Shown here one piece after another: positions 1-6,769 of a DNA stretch of 64,000 nt (position 1 is the first letter of the stretch; each line of letters opens with the position of its first letter). The notes under the pieces are model-generated. The model worked only from the letters and a program-made list of their open reading frames with translations. It did no database searches and was not told where the DNA came from. Location: the NCBI RefSeq assembly GCF_000718135.1, contig NZ_JOEM01000007.1:1-64000 (forward strand), written 5' to 3'. The translations under genes were made by a program, and so were the position numbers. Source of the DNA: Streptomyces cyaneofuscatus. GTDB lineage: Bacteria; Actinomycetota; Actinomycetes; Streptomycetales; Streptomycetaceae.

Positions 1-125
1 GCTCCGCGTGCTTGTCACGTGATCCTGGACGGCACGCTGTTGCCGATCGACCGGATCGCCGCCGCCACCCTCTACTACTCGGGAAAACACAAGCGGCACC
101 CACCAAGGCGCCGGTCGGCACACTC
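1..125 (+). pseudogene. IS5-family transposase fragment (DDE_Tnp_4 type)
   Basis: The translation VILDGTLLPIDRIAA followed by YYSGKHKRH is the core of DDE_Tnp_4 transposases (first catalytic Asp in the DGTLLP motif, then the SGKHK signature). The fragment enters from the left edge of the window and loses its frame right after the KHKRH motif, so only about 35 codons are recognisable and no complete element is visible here. It is debris of a cut-and-paste insertion sequence, and a second relative lies at 3560-3905. Confidence 0.6.
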
Positions 126-189
126 GAGTCCCCTTTCGCCGCCACCGACTCAAACGCTGAAACAACGGCACAACAGCAGTCACGCAAAG

Positions 190-520
190 ATCCTCTACGT
201 CGGCGAGCAGGCCCTCGCCGTGCTGCCCGGTTGCCGATCTGGTCGGCCCGCTCGGGAATCGTGTGCGGGATGCCCCGGCGGCAAGCCACGCGCGGATCGC
301 CTTGGAGCTGCAGCCCTTGTCGCCCAGGACGTGATCGGGCCGGGTACGGGGCCGTCCCGGTCCGGGGCACCCTGATCGCGTCCATCACGGTCGTGAACCG
401 GGTGCAGTCGTTGGTGTTGCCGCCTGTGACGACGGAAGCGAGAGGCCCGGTCCCCGCCGTCCCAGGCCGGGTGAATCTTTCTGGTCAGGCCACCGATGTT
501 TCCGGTGCCGAGCTGTGCTC
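190..520 (-). pseudogene. Decayed IS5-family transposase remnant
   Basis: Read on the minus strand across shifting frames, this stretch spells pieces of a typical actinobacterial IS5 transposase: GLTRKIH, then TTVMDAIRVPRTG, then IPHTIPERADQIGNR. No single frame carries all three, so several indels have accumulated. It overlaps the long downstream run-on of the DUF2267 reading frame, which suggests that the IS landed close to the 3' end of that gene. Confidence 0.5.
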
Positions 521-1042
521 CTCGCCAAGTAGCCGCCTGCGGCCGGGCGCCCAACGGGCCCGGCCGGCGTCCTCCCCTTTGTCTCGCCTGGGAGCCGATT
601 ACGCGGCGGGCCCTGCTGTTCGGCGCGGCCGAACAGCAGGGCCCAGCCGGTCGGGAACTGACTCAGGATGCGGGTGATCAGGTCGGGGCCGGCGTGGGCA
701 GTGACGGCGGCGAAGACGGAGCCGGTGTTCCAGCGCGTGGTGGCCGGGGAGGCTCCGGAGCGGGCGGCGAGGTCCTTGACGAAGGCCCAGCCGGTCAAGG
801 GCTGGGGGTCGGGGATCTGTGCGGTCAGCACGCGTGCGGCCTCCACGGGCAGGCAGGCGGCCAAGTCGACACGTTCGTCGCCGGTCAGCTGCCGCCCCAG
901 CCCCGAAAGGACCAGGCGTACGACCTCTTCGGCCTTTTCGCGGGTGGGGTAGGCGCCCTCATAGCGGACCCTCTCCAGCATCTGCTCATACGCCGTTCCA
1001 TTCGGCCGCTGCTGCTCAAGCGGTGCGCGCACGTCGGTGATC
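385..1042 (-). CDS. DUF2267 domain protein with abnormal 3' extension
   Basis: The first ~140 codons match the DUF2267 pattern: YEQMLERVRYEGAYPTREKA at the start, LTGDERVDLAACLP in the middle and a closing FPTGWALLFG (compare LPAEYRPLFG in the family). DUF2267 proteins are small helical proteins of unknown function, common in Streptomyces. A GTG at 1042 is taken as the start because the family begins shortly before YEQ; an ATG at 981 is also possible. After the LLFG motif (about 625) the frame runs on through a perfect hairpin and IS5 debris to 385, so the native stop seems to have been lost. A one-base shift would give TAA at about 605. Confidence 0.55.
608..644. repeat. Perfect 17-bp inverted repeat (3-nt loop)
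   Basis: GGGCCCTGCTGTTCGGC (608-624), loop GCG, then the exact reverse complement (628-644). It lies at the point where the DUF2267 protein should end, so it may be that gene's transcription terminator or an IS scar. There is no T-run on either side. Confidence 0.7.
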
Positions 1043-1918
1043 ACTGTCGGTGCATGCCTTTCATCAAAGCCGGGATTGGATGGTGCCCAAGGGTGTGGCG
1101 CCACATCCCAATCGCCGAGCGCGCCAAGCCCCGCAAGATCTCCATTGGCGTCGGCTCCGGCAGCAAGGAGATCGCCGGCTGACATCGGCAGCCCTCGCCC
1201 ACGACAATCCCGCCGACATCATCGCCCCGCTCGTCGCCACCCGCCCCCACCTGGCCGCAGCCCACCCCGACCTCGCCGCCCAGCTCGACGCCCTCACACG
1301 CCCCTGACCCTGGCCGGTGCGCCAGAGCAGCAGCCCTCGATCTCCGCGCCGACGGCACCAGCACGACGAAGGGCCTGACCCCCCGGGGCAGGCCGGGACC
1401 TTCGTGCGCCTCGGGCAAGCTGACACGGCCCCGACACCGGCCGGGTATCTAGGCCGCGGACCGCACAGGCCGTGAAGGCTCATATTCGGTGCACGCGTCA
1501 CCAGCCCAACGCCTTCCCCGTGGTGTGGGACCCGCTCGCCCGCCCACATACGGCTCAGGACGTAGACGAGGACCGCGGTCACGGGAAAGCTGATGGACCA
1601 CCCCAGAGAATCCCACCCAGGCCCGGCATCCTCTTGATCCATGCCGCCGTAGAACCGCCCCGAGCCACACGCTCCTGGCGGCGTCGCCGGCCGGGAGGCT
1701 CGCGCTGAAGCGAATCCTTCAGCAGCGACACCGCCCCGCGGGAAGCGGTAGAAGCTGTCCAGGTCCCCTGCGGGCCCCACGGACCGAGCCAGCCGAACCG
1801 GGAAGGCCACGGATGGCGGCGTTACTGGCATCAGGCGGGCGGCGCACCAAGGCGGGGGCTGACACGCTTGGGCGGGGGCCTGACCGTAAATTCGCGTGCC
1901 GCAGTGCGCTCGGCGCGT
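1043..1918. other. Gene-poor region, 876 bp
   Basis: I see no convincing gene. A short plus-strand stretch ending at 1306 reads like the tail of an alanine-rich protein (DNPADIIAPLVATRPHLAAAHP) but has no recognisable head. A minus-strand frame from about 1642 contains one hydrophobic segment (SISFPVTAVLVYVLSRMWAG) but lacks a clear stop or RBS. The last ~70 bases lead into the leaderless promoter at 1919. Confidence 0.4.
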
Positions 1919-1931
1919 TATCGTCACCTGC
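1919..1931 (+). promoter_or_regulatory. Leaderless -10 promoter element for the leader peptide
   Basis: TATCGT (1919-1924, fits the actinobacterial TANNNT -10) is followed by 7 nt and then the ATG at 1932. This is the spacing seen when transcription starts on the first base of the start codon. No Shine-Dalgarno sequence precedes this ATG, which supports a leaderless mRNA. No good -35 hexamer is visible. Confidence 0.5.
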
Positions 1932-2000
1932 ATGAACGTCACCGGCCTCATCACCAGCGCGACCGCGCGAGCGACCAGCTCGCCGGTTGCCGCCGCCTGA
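1932..2000 (+). CDS. Alanine-rich 22-aa leader peptide (putative attenuator)
   Basis: A 22-codon frame with ATG 1932 and TGA 1998-2000. Six of its 22 residues are alanine, and it ends in SSPVAAA with three consecutive GCC codons directly before the stop. Regulatory amino-acid codons clustered at the end of a short leader are the hallmark of ribosome-mediated attenuation, and the next gene (129 bp on) is an alanyl-tRNA synthetase-type enzyme, so the codons match the product. A leaderless -10 box fits the start. The inference is that ribosome stalling on Ala codons when Ala-tRNA is scarce changes RNA folding and raises expression of the synthetase-like gene. It could be a chance frame, since alanine is common in GC-rich DNA. 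Confidence 0.5.
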   Translation: MNVTGLITSATARATSSPVAAA

Positions 2001-2128
2001 CCTTCCCCCCTTCCCCCGGCGACCGGAAACGGTCCGTCGGTGATGTGCCGTGGCCCTTCGGTCAGGCCGGGTGACCGAACGGTCCCGTTCTCCGGCGCCT
2101 CCCCGCTGCGACGCGAAGGAGCCACCCC
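2001..2128 (+). promoter_or_regulatory. Attenuator-like RNA region with alternative hairpins
   Basis: Two near-copies of a self-complementary element lie between leader peptide and gene: GACCG-GAAA-CGGTC (2021-2034, GNRA tetraloop) and GACCGAACGGTC (2073-2084). Each GACCG can pair with either CGGTC, so mutually exclusive folds are possible. Between them GGCC (2052-2055) can pair with GGCC (2065-2068). CTCC near 2098 could mask the GGAG ribosome site near 2118. No T-run is present, so a switch in translation or Rho access is as likely as an intrinsic terminator. Confidence 0.4.
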
Positions 2129-3313
2129 ATGCGTACGGAACAACTGGTCCGCACATTCGTCGAGTTCTACGAGGAACGCGGCCACCGCAGGATCGCCGGA
2201 TCTACGCTTCTGCCTCCCCCCGGCGACCCCGTCCTCTTCACCACCTCCGGCATGCACCCGCTCACGCCGTACCTCGAGGGCCGCCCCCATCCGCTGGGCC
2301 GGCGGCTCGTCAACGTGCAGCGCTGTCTGCGCACCACGGACCTCGACAAGGTCGGGGACACCACCCATCTGACCGTCTTCGAGATGCTCGGCACCTGGTC
2401 ACTGGGCGACTACGAGGGCCCGGCCAGCCTGGAATGGGGGTACGAGCTGCTCACCGAGGGTCTGGGCGTCGACCCCGGGCTGCTGCACGCCACCGTCTTC
2501 GGTGGTGACGAGCGCACCGGGCCGGACAACGCCTCACTTGAGCTGTGGCAGGGCCTTGGTGTTCCCGTCGAACCCACCGCTGAGGACAACTGGTGGCCGA
2601 ACGGCAGCGAGGGCATGGTCGGGCCATGCGGGCCCGACTCGGAGATCTTCCTGTGGAGCGGCGACGGCCCACCGCAGTCGACGCCCACGCGCGACGACCG
2701 CTGGGTCGAGGTGTGGAACCACGTGACGATGACCCACCGCCGGCTCGGCGACGGTTCCCTCGTCCCTCTCCCCCAGCGCAACGTCGACACCGGACTCGGC
2801 CTGGAGCGGCTGGCCTCGCTGCTCCAAGGCAAACCGTCCGTCTTCGCCTGCGACCTCTTCGACCCCTGGCGCCACCTCGTTCCCGCCTTGTGGGAGCTGG
2901 ACGAGCCCTCGCTGCGCCTGATCTGCGACCACCTGCGCTCGGCCGTCGTGATCCTCGGCGACGGCGTACGCCCGGCCAACACCGGGAGGGGCTACGTGCT
3001 GCGCCGCCTGGTACGCCGGGTCCTCACCGCGCTCCGGCGGGATGACCCCTCGCGCAGCATCGGTGACCTGCCGGAGGAGCTGGTCCGACACACGCTGGAC
3101 CACTTCCGCCAAGAGACGCGGGAGATGCGCCCGGAATACGTGTTCCGCATGCTGCGCGAGGAGGAGAACCGCTTCGGCCAGCTCCTGGAGCGCGGACGGC
3201 AGGTGCTCGCCCAAGCCCGGTTCCAAGGGCCCCTGTCCGAGGAGGACTTCCACTACCTCCACGACACCCACGGGCTGCCGCGCGAACTGATCACGAGCCT
3301 ACGGGAGGGATGA
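2129..3313 (+). CDS. Stand-alone alanyl-tRNA synthetase-like catalytic domain protein
   Basis: A 394-aa protein matching only the catalytic half of class II alanyl-tRNA synthetase: motif 1 region GSTLLPPPGDPVLFTTSGM, the NVQRCLRTTDLDKVGDTTH and FEMLGTWSLGDY segments, GPCGPDSEIF, WNHVTM, VDTGLGLERLAS and motif 3 DGVRPANTGRGYVLRR. The editing domain and the C-Ala domain of the usual ~880-aa enzyme are absent; the frame ends at a proper stop, so it is a natural short paralogue rather than a truncation. RBS GAAGGAG precedes the ATG. The leader peptide upstream implies control by charged tRNA-Ala. Possible roles are a back-up or inhibitor-resistant synthetase, or amino-acid activation for a special pathway; charging activity is not proven. 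Confidence 0.8.
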   Translation: MRTEQLVRTFVEFYEERGHRRIAGSTLLPPPGDPVLFTTSGMHPLTPYLEGRPHPLGRRLVNVQRCLRTTDLDKVGDTTHLTVFEMLGTWSLGDYEGPASLEWGYELLTEGLGVDPGLLHATVFGGDERTGPDNASLELWQGLGVPVEPTAEDNWWPNGSEGMVGPCGPDSEIFLWSGDGPPQSTPTRDDRWVEVWNHVTMTHRRLGDGSLVPLPQRNVDTGLGLERLASLLQGKPSVFACDLFDPWRHLVPALWELDEPSLRLICDHLRSAVVILGDGVRPANTGRGYVLRRLVRRVLTALRRDDPSRSIGDLPEELVRHTLDHFRQETREMRPEYVFRMLREEENRFGQLLERGRQVLAQARFQGPLSEEDFHYLHDTHGLPRELITSLREG

Positions 3314-3559
3314 GGGAAGGGTTCCCGGAGTACGCACGGGCGTACGCGTGCGTGTGGCACTCCGGAGGAGACCCTCAGCGGTAGTCGTCCGGGGGGCCTC
3401 CACCGCCCGCGGGATAATCCCCGTGCATGTTCCCAGCGGTCCACTTGCCCGCCCTGCTCCCCGCACCCGCAGAAAGCCTCACGATCGAGGGGGTACGCCG
3501 ATGACCTCGCCGCCCGGCGGTTCCCGCCTCGGACGGGCCATGGGGAGCGGACGGGCGCC

Positions 3560-3905
3560 GGTCCCCGGGGGCGCGGTTGGTTGGAGAAGGCGGTACGGGA
3601 GCGGGGCGGAAACGGTCCCGCTGGCGGGCCGACCGTGGTGCCTGCCGCTGGCGGACCGGGTCCTGCTGGTGGCCGTCCACTACCGCACCAACCTCACGAC
3701 GCGGCAGCTCCCCCCGCTCTTCGCGATCTCCCCGACCACCGTCTGCCGAGTCATCCATCGCCTGCGGCCGCTCCTGGCGATCGTGCCGGCGCCGCGGCCC
3801 GTAGCGGACGTCGAACGGCTGTGGATCGTGGACGGAACCCTCGTTTCGGTCCATACCGTACGCCGGCCGCATCCTCCAGCAACTACCGGTTCTCGGCCAA
3901 CGGGA
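3560..3905 (+). pseudogene. IS5-family transposase N-terminal fragment, frameshifted
   Basis: LLVAVHYRTNLTTRQLPPLFAIS followed by a VIHRLRPLL helix is the helix-turn-helix start of DDE_Tnp_4 transposases, and LWIVDGTLV is the first catalytic motif. After this the frame breaks: the expected ASS-NYRFSAN continuation is found in another frame at about 3875-3900. The gene then ends abruptly at the CRISPR relic. It is non-functional, and similar to the remnant at position 1. Confidence 0.65.
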
Positions 3906-3941
3906 GCACCAGAGGACGACGACGGGCTCACGGCCGAAGAT

Positions 3942-4154
3942 CGGCTCACCTCCGCCCGCGCGGAGAGCACCTGCCCCGGGTGATCTGCATGCGGGTCTCG
4001 GTCGGCTCACCTCCGCTCACGCGGAGAGCTCCTTCTCCCCCCGCTTCTGACCGCCCCGCCGACGCTCACCTCTGCTCGAGCGCAGGTGAGCCGCACCGCG
4101 AGTTCGTCGGCAGCCTGGATAACCCGTGCTCTCCGAGCGAGCGCAGATGTGGGT
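3942..4154. CRISPR. Relic type I-E-like CRISPR array, 4 repeats, 61-bp period
   Basis: Four 29-nt repeats start near 3942, 4003, 4065 and 4126, with spacers of 32 (3971-4002), about 32-33 (4032-4064) and 32 nt (4094-4125): the 29+32 geometry of type I-E. Repeats 1 and 2 read CGGCTCACCTC...GCGGAGAGC(A/T)C on the plus strand; the hairpin CTCCGC-TCAC-GCGGAG is typical of I-E repeats. Repeat 4 begins GTGCTCTCCG and is in the opposite orientation. Repeat 3 is a palindromic hybrid that starts like repeat 2 (GCTCACCTC) and ends like the reverse orientation (CAGGTGAGCCG). No cas genes are visible nearby, so the array is orphaned and probably inactive. Confidence 0.6.
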
Positions 4155-4480
4155 AAGTCGGCCGAAGACATCGGTCCCGATCTGATCCCGGCGGACCGTG
4201 CCCTCGCTGTCCGGAAGGATCCGGTGCACGTAGCAGCGGCGGACGAGCATGTGCCGGTCCACGGGGACCGTGGTGCCGAGCACCGATTCCACCGCGTTAC
4301 CCCACACCGGGGCCACCGCCTGGTCCAGATGCAACCGCAGAACGTGTGCTGCCGCCGGACGTCGACGGCAGAGCCCTGCGGCCCGTCCCCGGGGCGGGCC
4401 GCAGGTAAAGGTGGCCTGCTCTCTGCCAGGTCGTCTGAGAGGTGCTCGTGCGTGGCGGCAGGAGCTTCGAAGCCGACTGC
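4155..4480. other. Gene-poor flank of the CRISPR relic
   Basis: No recognisable gene. A minus-strand frame beginning at 4334 (PVWGNAVESVLGTTVPVDRHMLVRRCYVHRI in pieces) looks protein-like for ~60 codons but runs on into the CRISPR repeats and matches nothing I know. It may be a decayed gene that once flanked the array. Confidence 0.35.
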
Positions 4481-4517
4481 TAGCTGTTGGTATCAGGAAC
4501 TAGCTATGATGGTGGGT
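4481..4517 (+). promoter_or_regulatory. Leaderless promoter with paired TAGCT boxes (TA autoregulation)
   Basis: TATGAT (4505-4510) is a near-consensus -10 element, and 7 nt later comes ATG 4518, the pattern of a leaderless transcript. Two TAGCT(G/A) boxes at 4481 and 4501 lie 20 bp apart, about two helical turns, and the second overlaps the -10. That arrangement suits repression by the ribbon-helix-helix-like antitoxin encoded immediately downstream. Confidence 0.5.
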
Positions 4518-4781
4518 ATGGCAAAGCAGACGAATATCCGATTGGACGACGCCGTCAAGGCGGCGGCCGAGGACCGGGCCAAGCGCCGCGGTCTGACCTT
4601 GCAGGGGTACGTGGCTGACTTGATCGAGGCCGATGTTAATCAGGCACGATCCGCGTTCATGGCCGGCGCTGCGACATTCCTGGCCCAGTACGCGGACGAG
4701 TTCGAGGCGGAAGCCGGTGAAGACCGGTACCCCGGCCTTCCGGAAGGGCTGGCCGAGAGCGCGCCGCGGGACGCCGCGTGA
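4518..4781 (+). CDS. Antitoxin of a Doc/Fic-type toxin-antitoxin module
   Basis: The 87-aa protein opens with MAKQTNIRLDDAVKAAAEDRAKRRGLTLQGYVADLIEA-type sequence: a short beta strand (TNIRLDD) followed by two helices, the ribbon-helix-helix architecture of CopG/Arc-like antitoxins. The acidic, alanine-rich C-terminus is the likely toxin-binding tail. ATG 4518 was chosen because it sits 7 nt after a -10 box; ATGs at 4506 and 4509 are upstream alternatives. Its stop overlaps the toxin start by four bases (GTGA), so the two genes are translationally coupled. Inferred role: neutralises the toxin and represses the operon. Confidence 0.75.
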   Translation: MAKQTNIRLDDAVKAAAEDRAKRRGLTLQGYVADLIEADVNQARSAFMAGAATFLAQYADEFEAEAGEDRYPGLPEGLAESAPRDAA

Positions 4782-5143
4782 ATCTTCGCATCGATCTCGC
4801 CTGGATCTTGGCGGTGGCGCAGCAGATCCCGGGGGATCCACAGGTCGTCGACTACGGAGTGCCGGTAGCAGCCGAAGCACGTCACCGGGCGGAAGTCCTG
4901 GACCACGAGGTATACCCCGAGCCCCATCACAAAGCCGCGGCCCTGTTGTGCGAGCTGGCGCGAAACCCGAGCCTGGAGAAGCGCAACCTGCTGTTCGCAG
5001 CCACCGTGACCGCGGCCTACCTGTCAGCGTGCGGGAAGCCGGTGAGCCCTGGCCTGGACACCGTCCTCCCCCTGGCCCGCGCCGCCCGGGACGGTCTCCC
5101 AGTCCGGGAGGTCGCTGCTCAGATCAAGACCTGGACGAGCTGA
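4778..5143 (+). CDS. Fic/Doc-family toxin component with degenerate Fic motif
   Basis: A 121-aa all-helical protein starting MNLRIDLAWILAVAQQIPGDP, a start shared by Streptomyces Doc-like toxins. The segment where Doc carries HPFxDGNKR here reads NPSLEKRN, followed by the usual hydrophobic helix (LLFAATVTAAYLSACG). The catalytic His and Gly-Asn are thus not conserved. Doc kinases phosphorylate EF-Tu; whether this variant is enzymatic is doubtful, but the branch is consistently found with an RHH antitoxin. GTG 4778 overlaps the antitoxin stop. The downstream phosphatase gene is convergent, so the pair forms a two-gene operon. Confidence 0.7.
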   Translation: MNLRIDLAWILAVAQQIPGDPQVVDYGVPVAAEARHRAEVLDHEVYPEPHHKAAALLCELARNPSLEKRNLLFAATVTAAYLSACGKPVSPGLDTVLPLARAARDGLPVREVAAQIKTWTS

Positions 5144-5170
5144 CCTCCTCGTCGGGCAACGGGGCTGCGG

Positions 5171-6070
5171 CTAGCGGGGCGTGGACGGGTGAGCCGGTGA
5201 TCGGGGGGAGGGGGAAGCGTCTGCGCGGGATGGCCTGTCGGACTTGCTGAGGCTGATGGCGAGGGTGGCCATGTCGTCGTCACGTCGCCCGCCGGCCCAC
5301 CGGTAGACGGCGTCAGCAAGCCTATCGAGCACCTCGGCGGGGGTGACAGCTCTTCTGTCAGGAAGGGTGAGACGGGTGGGATCGTAGAAGGATCCGCTGG
5401 CATCGCGGGCTTCGGTGACTCCGTCGGTGACGAACAACAGGATGTCATCGGCCACAAGAGGAAACGTGTCGGTGGTCGCGGGTTGGGAGATGAGGTCTCC
5501 CATGCCCAGGGGAAGACCGGGCTCGGCGGGGAGCAGTTCGATGACGCGGCCGGAACGGATGAGGTACGGGGCAGGGTGGCCTCGGTTGAGCAGTCGCAAG
5601 GTGCGGCCCGCGTGGTCGATCTCGGCGATCAGGGCGGTCGTGAACTCTTCGTCATGGCTGGTGTGGGAGTGCTGGGCCTGATCGCGTCCGAGGGACTGCT
5701 CCAGCCGTTCAGCAAGTTCCTCCAGGCTGGATGTATGGTGAGCGGCTTCGCGGAAGGCGCCGATCAGTGTGGTGGTGATGGAGACGGCGCCGATCCCCTT
5801 CCCTCTGATGTCGCCGATGAGAATGCGGATTCCGAATGGGGTGTCCTGGATGGCGTACGCGTCCCCACCGATGCGGGCCTCGGCGTCCGCCGCCTCGTAG
5901 CGGGCAGCTACCCGCAGCGGACCGACCTGGGTAGCCAGCACACACGCCGCCGCGATCAGAGGGACCCACGTATAGCCGATCGGCGTCAGCGCATCGCCGA
6001 TCGCCGCGACAACGATCAGCCCCAGCGGCAACCAGCGCGCAGAAGACCACCGGGCAGTCAGACGATCCAT
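5171..6070 (-). CDS. Membrane-anchored SpoIIE/PP2C-family serine phosphatase
   Basis: 299 aa. Two hydrophobic segments near residues 13-30 and 35-50 form an N-terminal hairpin. From about residue 58 the protein is a PPM phosphatase of the SpoIIE/RsbU type: ARIGGDAYAIQD is the first metal-binding Asp motif, IGDIRGKG the second, then LLNRGHPAPYL, LVADDILLFVTDGVTEARD and a late DDDMATLAI. Such proteins dephosphorylate anti-anti-sigma factors in Streptomyces partner-switching systems. No sensor (GAF/PAS) domain is present. The proline/serine-rich tail (last ~25 aa) looks disordered. The specific partner is unknown. Confidence 0.85.
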   Translation of the reverse strand: MDRLTARWSSARWLPLGLIVVAAIGDALTPIGYTWVPLIAAACVLATQVGPLRVAARYEAADAEARIGGDAYAIQDTPFGIRILIGDIRGKGIGAVSITTTLIGAFREAAHHTSSLEELAERLEQSLGRDQAQHSHTSHDEEFTTALIAEIDHAGRTLRLLNRGHPAPYLIRSGRVIELLPAEPGLPLGMGDLISQPATTDTFPLVADDILLFVTDGVTEARDASGSFYDPTRLTLPDRRAVTPAEVLDRLADAVYRWAGGRRDDDMATLAISLSKSDRPSRADASPSPRSPAHPSTPR

Positions 6071-6511
6071 CCCTAGGCTCCCGCAACTATGGACGACGGC
6101 TGACCCCGCTGATCCCAGTTTCCAACCTCATGCTTCGACCGGCAAACCAGATCCGCACGGGCGCGGAAGGGCAGCTCGGGATCAATGAGCACCACGACCG
6201 GCTGCCGCAGACCTGCCGCCGGGTGCCGGGACTGACGAGGGTATGGCCGGTAGACCGAGCGTTTGCCGCTACGCGCCAGGCACGACCGGACCGGCCGTCG
6301 CGGCGCCTTGAGCAGGCTCCGCTGGTTCCCGGGGAAGTTCCTTCCCGGCACGTGCTGTCCAAGGACTCTCGACGGCCGCCACCAACAGCCGGACTCGCCG
6401 TGCGCCCTATGAACATCCCGCTAAGGGCCGTTCTTTTGAGGCCCCAGCGGTTATTTGGACTACATGACCAGAGACCAAGCTCGCTGCTCCCCGAGGAATC
6501 GGTGGTGACCC
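6071..6511. other. Gene-poor region upstream of the CDGSH gene
   Basis: No supported gene on either strand. Frames on both strands are arginine-rich and unlike known proteins. The stretch holds the divergent promoters for the phosphatase (minus) and the CDGSH/redox operon (plus), but no clear -10/-35 pair could be assigned. Confidence 0.4.
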
Positions 6512-6769
6512 GTGCCCGGAAGGGATGAGACACCGCGCCGCGTGTCGGTGAACCGGGAAGGACCGATCCTCGTCGAAGGGCCGGTAGAGGTCGAGAGTGC
6601 CGACGGCACGACAGCGCGGTCCGACCGCTTCCTCGTCGCAATCTGCACTTGCCGCCGCAGCCGCACCTACCCCTGGTGTGACACCAGCCACCGCCACCGC
6701 AAACCCGCCGGAGATCGCCGGGGCGATGGACAAGCACAGAAAGACGAGGAGGAGAAGTCCCGACCGTGA
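6512..6769 (+). CDS. CDGSH iron-sulfur domain protein
   Basis: 85 aa. The segment CTCRRSRTYPWCDTSH matches the CDGSH 2Fe-2S ligand pattern C-x-C-x2-S-x3-P-x-C-D-x-S-H, with three Cys and one His as ligands; the usual Gly is Thr (CDTSH). The preceding LVAICTC strand is typical. The protein has no membrane anchor, so it is a soluble MitoNEET-like cluster carrier. The last ~20 residues are charged. The stop overlaps the next gene's GTG by four bases. Co-operonic CDGSH and haem-oxygenase-like iron redox proteins recur in actinobacteria, suggesting that electrons pass between the two. Confidence 0.85.
   Translation: MPGRDETPRRVSVNREGPILVEGPVEVESADGTTARSDRFLVAICTCRRSRTYPWCDTSHRHRKPAGDRRGDGQAQKDEEEKSRP

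Noticed and set aside
385-554. Long minus-strand C-terminal extension of the DUF2267 protein as a real domain
   Set aside because: It lies across IS5 debris read in a wrong frame and has no protein-like pattern.
1064-2368. 434-codon minus-strand open frame
   Set aside because: It covers the leader region and the AlaRS-like start antisense; codon use is a shadow of GC-rich DNA. Only a short hydrophobic stretch near 1600 looked interesting, without stop or ribosome site.
4155-4480. Cas gene remnant next to the CRISPR array
   Set aside because: I looked for Cas1, Cas2, Cas3 and Cascade motifs on both strands and found none.
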